Part shown: in pieces, positions 40,523-50,624 of the stretch
Layout: every line of letters begins with the position of its first letter
Numbering within the stretch: the stretch's first letter is position 1
Assembly (NCBI GenBank): GCA_910577235.1
Contig: CAJTMX010000006.1
Span: 62,001 to 126,000 of the forward strand
Direction: 5' to 3'
DNA: 64,000 nt
From: an uncultured Acetatifactor sp.
Lineage (GTDB): Bacteria; Bacillota; Clostridia; Lachnospirales; Lachnospiraceae
Made by a program: the position numbers and the translations under genes
Notes under the pieces: model-generated
Seen by the model: the letters and a program-made list of their open reading frames with translations, nothing else
Database searches by the model: none
Told to the model about the DNA's origin: nothing

Positions 40523-43117
40523 CTAGCGGACCACTTTATAATCTCTGGAAGGAACCACCGTGCCGTCCTCCGCCGTCAGATCCGTATAACCATAATTGAC
40601 ATATACCCTGGTACCGTCCTCATAGATTGTGCAGGACAGATCCACAGTAATCTTCTCATGCCCTGTCATCTTCTGGTTGAAAGTGTGTCCCAACTCCGCA
40701 TTGTATCTGGTATAAATCTCCACCAGCCTGTCATGCCACGCGGCAAAGTCAGAGCCGTAGTATTCTGTATAAAGGGTCTTTTGAAGAACAAACGCCGTCT
40801 CGTTCATCAGGTTGAACGATAAGCCCGCGCCATATTCCGCGCTGCGCAGCAGTTCATTCTCGGTGTTGCCCGCCATATTCAGCGGTTCACCCGTATAATT
40901 TACATATCCGTGCAGCGCCATCTGATAAAAAGGTACGAAGGAATCCAGTATCGTATACTCGCTCCCCTGCAAATCCATATTGGTGATCGTATCGCAATAA
41001 GGTGCCGCATAGCAGTTACCCATATTGATCATGACCTTCTGACCGCTGTCTGCCAGTTCTTTAAATGTAGCCACCTGTTGCTGCTGCACTTCCTCACGGC
41101 TGCGTATATCCTTGCGGTAATAGTCCGCAGACAAATCCCTGCCGGTTTCACGGAAAGAGACACCTGTGCCGTACTTTTGCGCTGCTGCCACCAGATTATC
41201 GGTCATCTCCTGTGCCAGATCGGGATGCAGCAGATAGAACTCGCCTTTCCACTCCGATTGCCCGAAGGATATGGGATTGTATTCATATAGCATCGCCTTT
41301 TCCTTGCTAATAAATCGAGCGGCATCTCTGTAAAGAAAGAACCCGTCAAAAATATCACTGTCATACGCATACTGTGTCACACCGTCCAGATAGACATCCA
41401 CCCCCAGCTCTTTAGCGCTGTTTATCATATTTTGCAGATCTTTCTTGCTGCCCAGACTGGATACGGGTTTCACCCGACTTAACAACTGCTGCTGCAATCC
41501 GCCATTGGCCCAGCCCACCATCTTGACCGACATATTATTCAGACCATCTGCCTTGAGCTGCGCAACTATATCGGAGGCCTCCTTGAAAGTGGTCAATTTC
41601 AGCGGTCTGGGCATCGGCACACCCAGCACCTGCTTTACCTTGTCTACCGCGCCCATAATCTCTATGGCCACGGGAGCCTCGGTATCCTCATTCATAGTCA
41701 TATATCCTTCATACCGGCTCAGCAGATAACCCTGATAATCCTTAGCCATATCCACATAATCGCCGCTGTCAATAAAGCTGTAGCGCTGTTTCAGACTGCC
41801 ATCCGGCAGTTCCGGGAGATAGACATAGATACTACTGTCCGCAATCTCACCCACATCGTATTTCTCACGTAGCGCTATGCTGTATACCGGATAGACATAA
41901 TTGTAACTGTTCTTCCTGCCGGAAATATCCGCATTTATAGAGGCATAAGCCGCGCCGTCTTCCAGGATACAGATAAAGGAATCCTCGCCTTGACTGATAC
42001 CGTATACATTGAAGTAATTTCTGGTGCTGTGTACCATGGCTATACGGTTTAGAGCCATATCCCAGCCATACATATTGGCGTAATAGTCGTTCTGAGCGCT
42101 CTTGCCATTGTTAAAGTTGATCACAGCGCCGCCGCCCTCAGGCACCAGCATATATCCCTGATCCTCTGTAGTGCCCGCGCCAAAGAAAGGCAAAACAGAC
42201 AGATTATAAAGCGGATACTCGGATTTATACTCGATCTCATTCAGCGGAACTTCCACTATCAGATCACCGCCGTCCAGACGATAAATCACATTCACATTAT
42301 ATATAGGTTTATCAAAGGCGGACTCCGCCTGATTCAGTTCCTTATCAGCCTGATAATCCTCCATGGTATAACCCGCTGCCGCAAAATACTCTTCAAATCT
42401 CTTTTTGATATGATCTTTTGTGGTATCTCGCAACACCCAGATGACCTCATCCGCAAGAATCGGGTAATTGGCCAGCAATTGTTCTTTGTCATCTTTCTTG
42501 CCAAGCTTGTTGATATCGTACTTTTTATAGTACTCTTTTATCAAACCGGCATCCTGCTGACTCATCTGTGCCAGCCACTTATTGAAGTTCTCATCGGTAA
42601 TAACGGGAGGAATGATATATTCTTTCTCCGTGTCGCCGATGGAATAATAGACCTTTACATAATCCCCGCCCATCTCAATATCATATACGCCTTTAGCGAT
42701 ACTGTAGTCATAATTGTTGTAGGGTTGATCCACACCGGTCCTGTTACTCCAGGTCATTGCCAGTGTGGACTGCAGACGGCCTTTTTCACTGGACAGAGCC
42801 AGCGGATCATTAGCGCCGCCGTCAGGATTGGACTTCCACACCTTACCGGTGGACTTCACCTCCAGTGTGAACTGGGTGGTAGCCGGGTCCATAACAAACT
42901 TCAGCTCCTCATTCTCCAGCACGACCTCTGTGATATCGCTCTCCCAGGCATTAACCCGGATGATCTCCGGCTCTTCCTCCACGTTTCTGTAATTGATGAT
43001 CACCAGTACAAGGACCAAAATGACCAACGCAATAATACCGGGAGTGATCAGGCTTTTGAGCCACCGGATCAGCGCTTTCTTAAATTCTGCTTTTCTTGTC
43101 GCTTTATCTCTATACAT
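40523..43117 (-). CDS. DUF5696 membrane-anchored protein, possible glycoside hydrolase-like
   Basis: An 864-residue type II membrane protein: a cytoplasmic basic start, one membrane helix (about residues 20-42, GIIALVILVLVLVII), then a large extracytoplasmic domain. The beta-rich region (40-460) is followed by a TIM-barrel-like half with TFKEASDIVAQLKADGLNN, GVDVYLDGVTQYAYDSD and YGTGVSFRETGRDLSADYY, which suggest a carbohydrate-active fold; conserved acidic residues occur in these patches, but no known catalytic pair can be assigned. DUF5696 proteins occur in sugar-import clusters of Paenibacillus and Lachnospiraceae. Earlier in-frame Mets exist (43153, 43201); GGGAG before 43117 supports that start. 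It sits between the YIP1 gene and the second importer. Confidence 0.75.
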   Translation of the reverse strand: MYRDKATRKAEFKKALIRWLKSLITPGIIALVILVLVLVIINYRNVEEEPEIIRVNAWESDITEVVLENEELKFVMDPATTQFTLEVKSTGKVWKSNPDGGANDPLALSSEKGRLQSTLAMTWSNRTGVDQPYNNYDYSIAKGVYDIEMGGDYVKVYYSIGDTEKEYIIPPVITDENFNKWLAQMSQQDAGLIKEYYKKYDINKLGKKDDKEQLLANYPILADEVIWVLRDTTKDHIKKRFEEYFAAAGYTMEDYQADKELNQAESAFDKPIYNVNVIYRLDGGDLIVEVPLNEIEYKSEYPLYNLSVLPFFGAGTTEDQGYMLVPEGGGAVINFNNGKSAQNDYYANMYGWDMALNRIAMVHSTRNYFNVYGISQGEDSFICILEDGAAYASINADISGRKNSYNYVYPVYSIALREKYDVGEIADSSIYVYLPELPDGSLKQRYSFIDSGDYVDMAKDYQGYLLSRYEGYMTMNEDTEAPVAIEIMGAVDKVKQVLGVPMPRPLKLTTFKEASDIVAQLKADGLNNMSVKMVGWANGGLQQQLLSRVKPVSSLGSKKDLQNMINSAKELGVDVYLDGVTQYAYDSDIFDGFFLYRDAARFISKEKAMLYEYNPISFGQSEWKGEFYLLHPDLAQEMTDNLVAAAQKYGTGVSFRETGRDLSADYYRKDIRSREEVQQQQVATFKELADSGQKVMINMGNCYAAPYCDTITNMDLQGSEYTILDSFVPFYQMALHGYVNYTGEPLNMAGNTENELLRSAEYGAGLSFNLMNETAFVLQKTLYTEYYGSDFAAWHDRLVEIYTRYNAELGHTFNQKMTGHEKITVDLSCTIYEDGTRVYVNYGYTDLTAEDGTVVPSRDYKVVR

Positions 43118-43205
43118 GGTTTGATTTCTCCCATCTGCCTTCAAATCAGGCATATATCCATATATTCTCTCCGTCTCTGTCGGCATATCTGCCGGCGGCA
43201 CTCTG

Positions 43206-43871
43206 TCACATTCGGAACAGTATCTCTCTGCCCAGAGAGATAAAATATGAAACGCCCTGCGTGATCATACTGAAGAAAAGCAACAGGATAAACACCATCA
43301 CCAGCATTGCAAACAGGGACGCGATGGTAAACAGAAAATTCTTGCCCAGAGAGTACTCGTGGATCTGCATCATAGCTGCAAATATCAGCGCTAAAGACCA
43401 TACCAGGGACAGGCCGCTGAGTACCATGTAGAATTCCGCCTCATCCACTGTCACAAAGTTGCTGAAGATCATCAGCGGGAACTGGATCAGCGGATAGGGA
43501 GTCAGAGCATAGCAAGATGCCATATATACCTGCCCTAGCCTGCCTTTACCGTCAAACAGCGTGGTCAACGCCCAGTTTCCCACCACCCACAGAGCCAGAG
43601 GGAACAGTATGCTGGCAAGATACAGAAAGATATTAAGCGTCTCCCAGTACACCAACAAAAAGATAAAACTTGTATATCGCAGTTTCATCACCCGAATCAG
43701 TAACGTTAGCGCCAAGATCGTGTTGGCCGCCGCGTAGGACCCTCTCCTTTCATGAGTCAGATCCCAGAACCCATCCAGAGGATGGGTAATGCAGTACAAA
43801 GCAAACCGCAGGGTCGCCAGATAATGCGCAAATTTTTGTTTTCTTTTTTCCGTCATTATTGAAATTGTCAT
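43206..43871 (-). CDS. YIP1 family membrane protein
   Basis: A 221-residue integral membrane protein with about five helices. The YIP1 pattern is seen in HPLDGFWDLTHERRGS before the first helix, followed by WVVGNWALTTLFDGKGRLGQVYMASCYALTPYPLIQFPL, the most conserved family stretch. YIP1 proteins have no known activity in bacteria. In clusters like this it stands between an NHL-repeat secreted protein and a DUF5696 protein, and they are likely to form a membrane complex on the sugar-uptake system. GGAGG lies five bases before the ATG. Confidence 0.85.
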   Translation of the reverse strand: MTISIMTEKRKQKFAHYLATLRFALYCITHPLDGFWDLTHERRGSYAAANTILALTLLIRVMKLRYTSFIFLLVYWETLNIFLYLASILFPLALWVVGNWALTTLFDGKGRLGQVYMASCYALTPYPLIQFPLMIFSNFVTVDEAEFYMVLSGLSLVWSLALIFAAMMQIHEYSLGKNFLFTIASLFAMLVMVFILLLFFSMITQGVSYFISLGREILFRM

Positions 43872-43883
43872 ACCGACCTCCGT

Positions 43884-45410
43884 CTATGCTCTAAAGATAT
43901 CTGCAGTATCAATCTCACGCTTTATGTTCCCAATTTTGCCTATGGCCAGAGGAATGATCAAAATACCAAATACCACGATGAAGATGACCACTATGTGCTC
44001 TTCCACCCACTCCTTACGATACTGTTTGTAGGCCTTGGAATAGTTTTCGTCGTCATATTTCAGTTCAAAATACTCCATGGCTTCATGATAGCGTTCCTGC
44101 CGCAGCAGGGAACGGCCGATACCTATATAAGCCATATCATAATTGCCGTTGATATCCATAACCTTTTGCCATGTCTCTCCGGATGCTATATACTCTCCAT
44201 TATCAAACTCATCGATGGCCTGATACACCAGACGGCCAAATTCAGTGGGAGTAAACAGAGTAATGGAACAGTCCAGATTGTCCAGTACCAGCAGATCATA
44301 TCCCATATGATCTACGGCGATTGGATAGCGGAAGTAACCGTTTTCATTGCCGGGACCGCCAAAGGCAAACACCATTCGCCCCTGATCATTGTAGCCAAAT
44401 ACCCTTCCTCTGTTCCGGTCTATGGATACATAGATGTCATTATCAAACACTGTGATGTCCGTCAGCTTGGATGGGCCGTCATAACCGCCGTTATTGCCCC
44501 AGTACAGATCACCGTATATAGGCCATTCGCCGTTACGCACCAGAATATCGTTGCCCATGAGGTTCAGCTTACGGATGGGATCTGCCTTCTCAGCATCAAT
44601 ATCCTCCTCGGTCACATTGCTGGTGCAGGCATAGATAAATCCCTCATAATCCATATAAATGTTATCATACTCCGTCGGAACAAAGGATACCATCTGCGCC
44701 CTCTGCTCCTCTGTAGCCAACCGTTTCCACACATAGTCGGTAAAATCATATGAAACCTTGGTAGCTCCCACAAATCCGGAAAACACACCGTCATTCTCAT
44801 ATTTAATCAGACCTTTGTTGATACCGGTAGCAATGCAGTATACGCGGCCTGCCGTATCAATGACAATCTTGTTGGGGGAAAAAGTAAGCTCCGGGTCCAG
44901 CGTATTGTCAATGGGCTTATCAAACTGCATCATGTAGTTCAGATCCGGGTCCAGTTTAAGGATACGGCTGTTACCCTTATCCGCAATAAACAGATATCCC
45001 TCCTCGGAAACCGCAATATCCGTAGGATTTGAAAAAGTCCTAACCTCCACATCGCCCTTAAATTCATCGATAATCTGTTTCAGCTTAATCCCTTCCGCAT
45101 CCACGCGTTCCACCACCACGATACGGTTGTTACCTGTATCACAGATATAGATCAGATTGCCGGAAACAAACATTCCCTGAGGATTCAGCAGATTCTTATC
45201 CAGTCCCATATCCACGGAGGTATATACACCGGCCACGTTATAGGGATTCGGAGAACCCTGCACATCTCCCCAGTAATCATAATTGTATCCATATCTTCCA
45301 CCATCGGGCATTGCGCATACAGCCATGGAAGAACCAAGTAACATTACGGCACTTGCCAGCAGCACACCGAATCTCTTAATTATCTTTCTCATACGCCACC
45401 TCATTCCCAT
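43884..45410 (-). CDS. Secreted NHL-repeat beta-propeller protein with C-terminal membrane helix
   Basis: About 508 residues. A signal peptide (RFGVLLASAVMLLGSSMAVCA) is followed by a beta-propeller of NHL repeats: LLNPQGMFVSGNLIYICDTGNNRIVVV and FSNPTDIAVSEEGYLFIADKGNSRILKL are clear copies, with others at GPSKLTDITVFDNDIYVS and YFRYPIAVDHMGYDLLVLDN. A short TPR-like helical part (NYDMAYIGIGRSLLRQERYHEAMEYFELK) and one membrane helix (VVIFIVVFGILIIPLAIGK) end the protein. NHL propellers bind proteins or glycans. Three closely spaced starts compete (45425, 45410, 45392); AGGAG before 45410 is the best match. Lies directly after the MalG-type permease and before YIP1. Confidence 0.82.
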   Translation of the reverse strand: MGMRWRMRKIIKRFGVLLASAVMLLGSSMAVCAMPDGGRYGYNYDYWGDVQGSPNPYNVAGVYTSVDMGLDKNLLNPQGMFVSGNLIYICDTGNNRIVVVERVDAEGIKLKQIIDEFKGDVEVRTFSNPTDIAVSEEGYLFIADKGNSRILKLDPDLNYMMQFDKPIDNTLDPELTFSPNKIVIDTAGRVYCIATGINKGLIKYENDGVFSGFVGATKVSYDFTDYVWKRLATEEQRAQMVSFVPTEYDNIYMDYEGFIYACTSNVTEEDIDAEKADPIRKLNLMGNDILVRNGEWPIYGDLYWGNNGGYDGPSKLTDITVFDNDIYVSIDRNRGRVFGYNDQGRMVFAFGGPGNENGYFRYPIAVDHMGYDLLVLDNLDCSITLFTPTEFGRLVYQAIDEFDNGEYIASGETWQKVMDINGNYDMAYIGIGRSLLRQERYHEAMEYFELKYDDENYSKAYKQYRKEWVEEHIVVIFIVVFGILIIPLAIGKIGNIKREIDTADIFRA

Positions 45411-45435
45411 CACAATCTCCTGCATACGTTTCCTG

Positions 45436-46338
45436 TTAATCTTTCAGACCGGAGCTTGCCATCGTCTCCAGGATCTGGCTCTCGGACAGGATGAAGATAC
45501 AGATCGGCACTGCCATCACGATGACCTGTACCGCCGCCGACTGACCGGTCCTGGCGATACCGCCGCTCTGAATCTGCTGCAACGCATATACCAATGTCTT
45601 TTTCTCTTCAGAGTAAATAAAGGTTGCCGCTCTGTTATTCCACAGTCCCTGTACGGAAAAGATGATCAGTGTCAGCCATGCGGGCTTTACATTGGGCATT
45701 ACAATACCGCTAAACACTCTCCACTCATTGGCTCCGTCTATCTTGGCCGCCTCGATGAGGGAGGTCGGCAAACCTTCCATAAACTGTTTCATCAAGAACA
45801 GTCCGGTGGGCAATGCAAATGCCGGAATAATGATAGCCCAGTAGGTATCGATCCAGCCCATGGAGTTGATGATCAGGTAGTTAGGAATGGATGTTACATA
45901 TCCGCTGAACATCAGGGCCACTGTGACCAGCTTAAAGAAAGCCTGACCGCCGGGAAATTCGTACTTTGCCAGCACGAACGCGCCCATGGAGGCCACGATC
46001 AGATGTCCGAATGTACCTACTGCCGTAATAAATACCGTATTAAATATGTATCTGGAGAAAGTCACCCAGGACTTACCCATTGTCACGAACAGATCGGAAA
46101 AGTTATCCAGCGTCGGATTCTGCGCAAATACAGTTGGCGGGAACTTAAACAACTCATCCAGCGGTTTGAGTGCGGACTCAACAGCATACACCAACGGGAA
46201 TACCATGGCCACAGCCATGAGCAGGAGGAACAGGTATACAAAGAAATCTCCTACTCTGGACCGGTTGGGCTGCCTTCTTTTTAAGATTTTGTGTCTCGGT
46301 TGCTTTTCTCTTGTCGCTACTTTTCTCTCTTTGCTCAT
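45436..46338 (-). CDS. ABC importer 1 permease, MalG type
   Basis: A 300-residue sugar permease with six helices and the EAA loop IEAAKIDGANEWRVFSGIVMP. The C-terminus SQILETMASSGLKD is typical of the MalG branch. Preceded by a MalF-type partner whose stop codon lies two bases from this ATG. No ATPase gene is adjacent. AGGAAC provides the ribosome binding site. Confidence 0.94.
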   Translation of the reverse strand: MSKERKVATREKQPRHKILKRRQPNRSRVGDFFVYLFLLLMAVAMVFPLVYAVESALKPLDELFKFPPTVFAQNPTLDNFSDLFVTMGKSWVTFSRYIFNTVFITAVGTFGHLIVASMGAFVLAKYEFPGGQAFFKLVTVALMFSGYVTSIPNYLIINSMGWIDTYWAIIIPAFALPTGLFLMKQFMEGLPTSLIEAAKIDGANEWRVFSGIVMPNVKPAWLTLIIFSVQGLWNNRAATFIYSEEKKTLVYALQQIQSGGIARTGQSAAVQVIVMAVPICIFILSESQILETMASSGLKD

Positions 46339-46339
46339 A

Positions 46340-47278
46340 TCAGGTTCCTACTCTTCTCAACAGACTTTGAATTGCTTTGTTACACAGGATCATCACCAGG
46401 AAAAGCATAGTCGCGATCGCTGATGCATAACCCATCTCAAATCTGGAAAAACCATAGTCAAACAAATGGGTGACAACGGTACGGGCCGCATAGTCCGTAC
46501 TGGGGTAACCACAGAGTGCCATGGTCACATCACACACACCAAAGGACTGAGTGATAGCCATAACCGCACCGAACATCAGCATAGGTTTCATGTTGGGCAA
46601 TGTGATAAACCACAACTCCTGCCACCGGTTTCTCACTCCGTCAATACAACCCGCCTCATACTGGGAGCGGTCCACACCTTGAAGACCTGCTACGAATGAC
46701 AAAAAGCCCATACCCAAACTCATCCACAGGATAACCACCATACAGATCGGCAACATGTATGCCGGGTTGGTCAACCACAGGATCGGGGCGTCGATCAGAC
46801 CCATATCGATCAGCAGCGCATTCACTTGACCGTAAGCATCACCTCGAAACAGTACGGAGAAGATTACGAACACATTGCCGGCGATGGACGGTGCATAGAA
46901 CACCACCACCGCGATCGTCCTGATCCACCGGGGCAATTCATTGATCAGCCACGCGAACAGGAATGACATTATGTACCCCAAAGGCCCGGTGATCACCGCG
47001 ATCATAAAGGTATTCTTAACACCCTGCAGGAAAATATCATCCGACAGTATCAGGTTTAAGTAGTTCTGCACTCCGATAAATCGGGGCGACTCCAATATGT
47101 TATAGTAGGTAAAGCTGAAAAAGATGGAACTGCACACCGGCAAAATATAAAACAATGTGAACAGTATCGCGTAGGGAGCCAAAAACGCGTAACACATCTT
47201 AGACCTTTTCGCTTTCTTGACCGCCACCCGGAAATTGTGTTTCCGGAGAGTGATATATTTCTGTAAGTATTCTTTCAT
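46340..47278 (-). CDS. ABC importer 1 permease, MalF type
   Basis: A 312-residue permease with six membrane helices, beginning with a basic cytoplasmic tail. The EAA motif is YEAGCIDGVRNRWQELWFITLP, in which Ala is replaced by Gly at the third position. The central domain has the LFYILPVCSSIFFSFTYYNI start and a conserved GMGFLSFVAGLQGVDRSQ. Encoded 18 bp after the fused solute-binding protein. Confidence 0.94.
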   Translation of the reverse strand: MKEYLQKYITLRKHNFRVAVKKAKRSKMCYAFLAPYAILFTLFYILPVCSSIFFSFTYYNILESPRFIGVQNYLNLILSDDIFLQGVKNTFMIAVITGPLGYIMSFLFAWLINELPRWIRTIAVVVFYAPSIAGNVFVIFSVLFRGDAYGQVNALLIDMGLIDAPILWLTNPAYMLPICMVVILWMSLGMGFLSFVAGLQGVDRSQYEAGCIDGVRNRWQELWFITLPNMKPMLMFGAVMAITQSFGVCDVTMALCGYPSTDYAARTVVTHLFDYGFSRFEMGYASAIATMLFLVMILCNKAIQSLLRRVGT

Positions 47279-47296
47279 CTTTATCTCCTCCCCTCC

Positions 47297-50248
47297 TTAT
47301 TCCAGCGGCAGACCAAACTCGGAACGTTTCTTGGTCAGCTCCTCGTTTATTGTGATCGCGTAATCTATGATCGTCTCACGGGCATCTTCTTTTTTATTGA
47401 TAACCCTTCTTATCGCATTGGTTATATGCCGTCCTGTGTAATAACCGCCGGGCACCTCACGGATACCCACGGTCTGCTGCCACTGAGCCAGCAGCACCTC
47501 AATGTCGTCCGCACTCCACGCCAGCTGGGAGAAAGCGTTGATATTGGCAGTCGCATATCTGGCGGAAGATCCCAGCAATGCCTCGATCTCACGTCCGAAC
47601 CGGATCTGGGTCTCGGTAGATGACCACCACTTCATAAACTCCCATGCGTCCTGCCTGCTCTGCTCATCGGTCTGCTTAATCATCATAGTGGCGGTACCGC
47701 TGATAAAATCAGACCTGTCTATATATGTCTCCCCGTTCTCATCAACTCTCTCTGTGCCGGGTATCAGTGTGAAATCCCACAGTCCACGAATCTCGGGTGC
47801 CGACACCATCAGTGTATTATATGTAGCGTAGTTGGCCACTCCGATAGGCATTTCTCCGGAACGGAAACGGCTGACAAAATCAAAGAACACCGGAATACCA
47901 TAATCATTAAAATATTTTACGTAATCCGCCATGGCCTCCACGCCGGCCTCTTCGTCCACCGTGGTTCTGGTTCCTTTCTCATTATATAGATCGCCGCCAT
48001 ACTGGAACAACAAACTGAAATACATACTCAGGTCCGGCGCATTAGAGGCAACCTGTGTGCTTGCCACCGCGCTGCCGCTGGACCCGCCCGCGCTGGGCAA
48101 TCCTATGGACATGTTATTACCCTGTATCGTAGGAAGCATCTCCACCAGTTCCTTCCAGGTATCGGGTACTTCCAATTCCAACTGTTCCAATATATCTTTG
48201 CGGTAAAACAGCACATTGAATGTCTGTGTCTCAGGAACAGCGTAGATATGACCGTCCAGAGAGTACTGCGCATAGGAGCTGGGTGTATAGTTGGCAAGCA
48301 CTTCCTGGTAATCCGCAAACTGCGTGATATCTTCCACGGAATTACGCAGCGCATAGTTCACAGGCTGGTCAGCGCCGACAGACAACACCACATCCGGTCC
48401 TCTCCCTGCCACCACTGCGGTCAGCAGAGCATCCTGGGCAACAATCTCCACATTGACCTTGATGCCGCTCTCGGGAGTAAAAGTATCGTCCACCATGGAC
48501 TTCAATATGGTACCTTGATCACGTCCGGTCAGCACCCATACCTTGATCACATCATTGCTGCCCTCTTCATATACGTCACCCACCGCGTCATAGTCCACAA
48601 TGAAAGATGCGACAAAGGAACGAATCTCATGGGCCACTTTCTCGAAGAAATTGGCGGTATCTTTCTCCGGCTTAGTCTCGGTTCCGCTGATCGCGATATA
48701 GTCAATATCCAGCTTTGACTCGCTCATATTCAGCACAGCAGTACCTAATGCGGTAATATTGTCTTTAAAAGTAATGAATTCCGTTGTAATCTTGCCCGGT
48801 TTCTCCATGAAACGGTCAAGCTGCTGGGCTATAGTCTGCGCCGTGGCAATCTTATCGGCTTTCTGTCCGCTATATGCCACCACATCGTCTACGACCTTGT
48901 AAAGCCTCATGCGCTCCAAGTCCATAGCCTCCATGACTTCCGGATAATTGGTGTCTATATGATAGTCTCTGTAACGGTCAGGAGTGGCTCCTGTATACAC
49001 CAGAATCGTTCTGTATATCTGATTGAGGCGGAACGTGCAATCCTCCAGTTCCTCCATAATGGAACCCATATCTCCCAGAGTTGCCTCCAACCGCAAAGTA
49101 TGGGTGCCGGCAGTCAGATAGAACTCATAAGGATTGCCTTCTTCATCTCCCAGAGTCTTACATTCCCAATCATTCCGGTAGTCAAAAGATATGTTCTTGG
49201 CTTCCTCAAAAGGTATCTCTCCGTCTATGTACAGGATACGGCTGGACACGCTGCCTCGCGAATAGTTTTGCCGTCCTTTGATAGTTATGTTATAGAAACC
49301 GTCCTCGGGCACTTCGATATCCCACTGTATCCACTGTCCCGCGCTCCTCCAGGCATCACCGCCCACATAGTTAAGCACTGTGTTCATAACAGTGTAGGGC
49401 TGAGTGGAGGGCGAAGATCTGTCGTACTTTGCATATAAGGAGGATTCGGAACGAACGGTAGAATCCTCGCCCTGTACCACTTGTAAATAAGAAAGCCCTG
49501 ACCCGGTAGCTGCACTTCCGGTCTGCTTGGCTCTGTACTCAGTATAGGTGTCTATTTCCAGCACCGGGAGAATGCTTACATTTTTCAGCACCATAGGCTC
49601 GTTTACCGCCTCTATGGCAATGGTGTTGGCACCTTTTTCCAAATAAAACATATAAGGGTCGGCGATATACCCCATGCTGTCCTCACAGTAGGCGCGCTGC
49701 CACTCAAACACCTCCACCTGGGTGGGACGGATCTCGTTGCCCTGATTGTCCACACGGACTTCGCCGCCATCGGTCCAGATGCGCGTAAACTCCAAGTTGG
49801 ATGCATCGTCAAAAGGCAGCTCGCCGTTTATGTAAATCGCGCGCTCGGCCGCCACGCCCCGGGACTCAGGCACCAGATAGTCCAGCACCACATTGTAGAA
49901 CCCGCTCTCAGGCACATCCACCTCCCAGGTCACTACAGACTTGGTATCAGTAAACAGGGATTTCTCCACGCCTTCATAATCATTGTAAACCTCCACGCCG
50001 CCCTCGGCAGTGTAGTCAAAAAGATCCAGTGCGACCTCTGTCTGGGGACGCACGGCATCCGCATGGGCATTGATATAGCGGGTATACGTTCCCTCACGCA
50101 CAGCACCCTCCGTGTCGGCGGTCAGATCATGACCCGCATACTTATCCTCGAAGGTCTCTACTCCCCTCAAGCCCAACAACATGCAGAATACCACAAACGC
50201 TGCTATCACGACTATGAGTGTGAGTAATTTTTTGACAGTCTTATTCAT
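47297..50248 (-). CDS. Solute-binding protein of importer 1 fused to two N-terminal carbohydrate-binding-like modules
   Basis: A 983-residue protein, about twice the length of a typical binding protein. The N-terminus has one uncleaved membrane helix (VIAAFVVFCMLLGL) with no proper lipobox (Phe precedes Cys), so it is a membrane-tethered protein. Two related beta-sandwich modules follow: about 60-230 (VTWEVDVPESGFYNVVLDYL, AIYINGELPFDDASNLEF) and about 260-420 (WDIEVPEDGFYNITIKG, ILYIDGEIPFEEAKNISF), each resembling carbohydrate-binding modules of the CBM6/35 kind. A helical linker (about 430-560) leads to the type 1 solute-binding domain (about 575-950, with VKVWVLTGRD and GDLYNEKGTR). It is the first gene of the operon and likely presents polymer-bound sugars to the permeases. 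Confidence 0.88.
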   Translation of the reverse strand: MNKTVKKLLTLIVVIAAFVVFCMLLGLRGVETFEDKYAGHDLTADTEGAVREGTYTRYINAHADAVRPQTEVALDLFDYTAEGGVEVYNDYEGVEKSLFTDTKSVVTWEVDVPESGFYNVVLDYLVPESRGVAAERAIYINGELPFDDASNLEFTRIWTDGGEVRVDNQGNEIRPTQVEVFEWQRAYCEDSMGYIADPYMFYLEKGANTIAIEAVNEPMVLKNVSILPVLEIDTYTEYRAKQTGSAATGSGLSYLQVVQGEDSTVRSESSLYAKYDRSSPSTQPYTVMNTVLNYVGGDAWRSAGQWIQWDIEVPEDGFYNITIKGRQNYSRGSVSSRILYIDGEIPFEEAKNISFDYRNDWECKTLGDEEGNPYEFYLTAGTHTLRLEATLGDMGSIMEELEDCTFRLNQIYRTILVYTGATPDRYRDYHIDTNYPEVMEAMDLERMRLYKVVDDVVAYSGQKADKIATAQTIAQQLDRFMEKPGKITTEFITFKDNITALGTAVLNMSESKLDIDYIAISGTETKPEKDTANFFEKVAHEIRSFVASFIVDYDAVGDVYEEGSNDVIKVWVLTGRDQGTILKSMVDDTFTPESGIKVNVEIVAQDALLTAVVAGRGPDVVLSVGADQPVNYALRNSVEDITQFADYQEVLANYTPSSYAQYSLDGHIYAVPETQTFNVLFYRKDILEQLELEVPDTWKELVEMLPTIQGNNMSIGLPSAGGSSGSAVASTQVASNAPDLSMYFSLLFQYGGDLYNEKGTRTTVDEEAGVEAMADYVKYFNDYGIPVFFDFVSRFRSGEMPIGVANYATYNTLMVSAPEIRGLWDFTLIPGTERVDENGETYIDRSDFISGTATMMIKQTDEQSRQDAWEFMKWWSSTETQIRFGREIEALLGSSARYATANINAFSQLAWSADDIEVLLAQWQQTVGIREVPGGYYTGRHITNAIRRVINKKEDARETIIDYAITINEELTKKRSEFGLPLE

Positions 50249-50315
50249 ACATGCCTCCCTGTGTACAATATCAGATAAAAATTTATTCCATGCAAAATAC
50301 GCATTTATTTCTTAT

Positions 50316-50344
50316 ATTATAGCTTTGAACTAAAAGTCTGTCTT
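50316..50344 (-). promoter_or_regulatory. Probable promoter of the large sugar operon
   Basis: Minus-strand AAGACA (50344-50339), 17 nt, TATAAT (50321-50316), 68 nt before the start codon. The remaining gap to 50624 is AT-rich and would hold the AraC regulator's binding sites; a small GGACG-N3-CGTCC hairpin lies at about 50494. Confidence 0.65.
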
Positions 50345-50624
50345 CTTATTTTTTGCTATTTAATCTTCACACATTGCTTACTTTTTGTGAATTTTGAAAA
50401 AATTAATTGTGCAATATTTACTTTTAATCACTTTGATGTTACTATATGTATATAGAAAATCTCTTTGTTTTTGGGCATTTTAGGCAGTTTTACGGACGAA
50501 ACGTCCCTTTAGAGCTGGATGGTAAAAGCAATTCTTGACAGGATTAGCAATATTTGCACATATTAAGAGTACTGTTCCATACGAGATCGTTCTACTGCAG
50601 AAAAGTTCTCAGGAGGCACTGACA

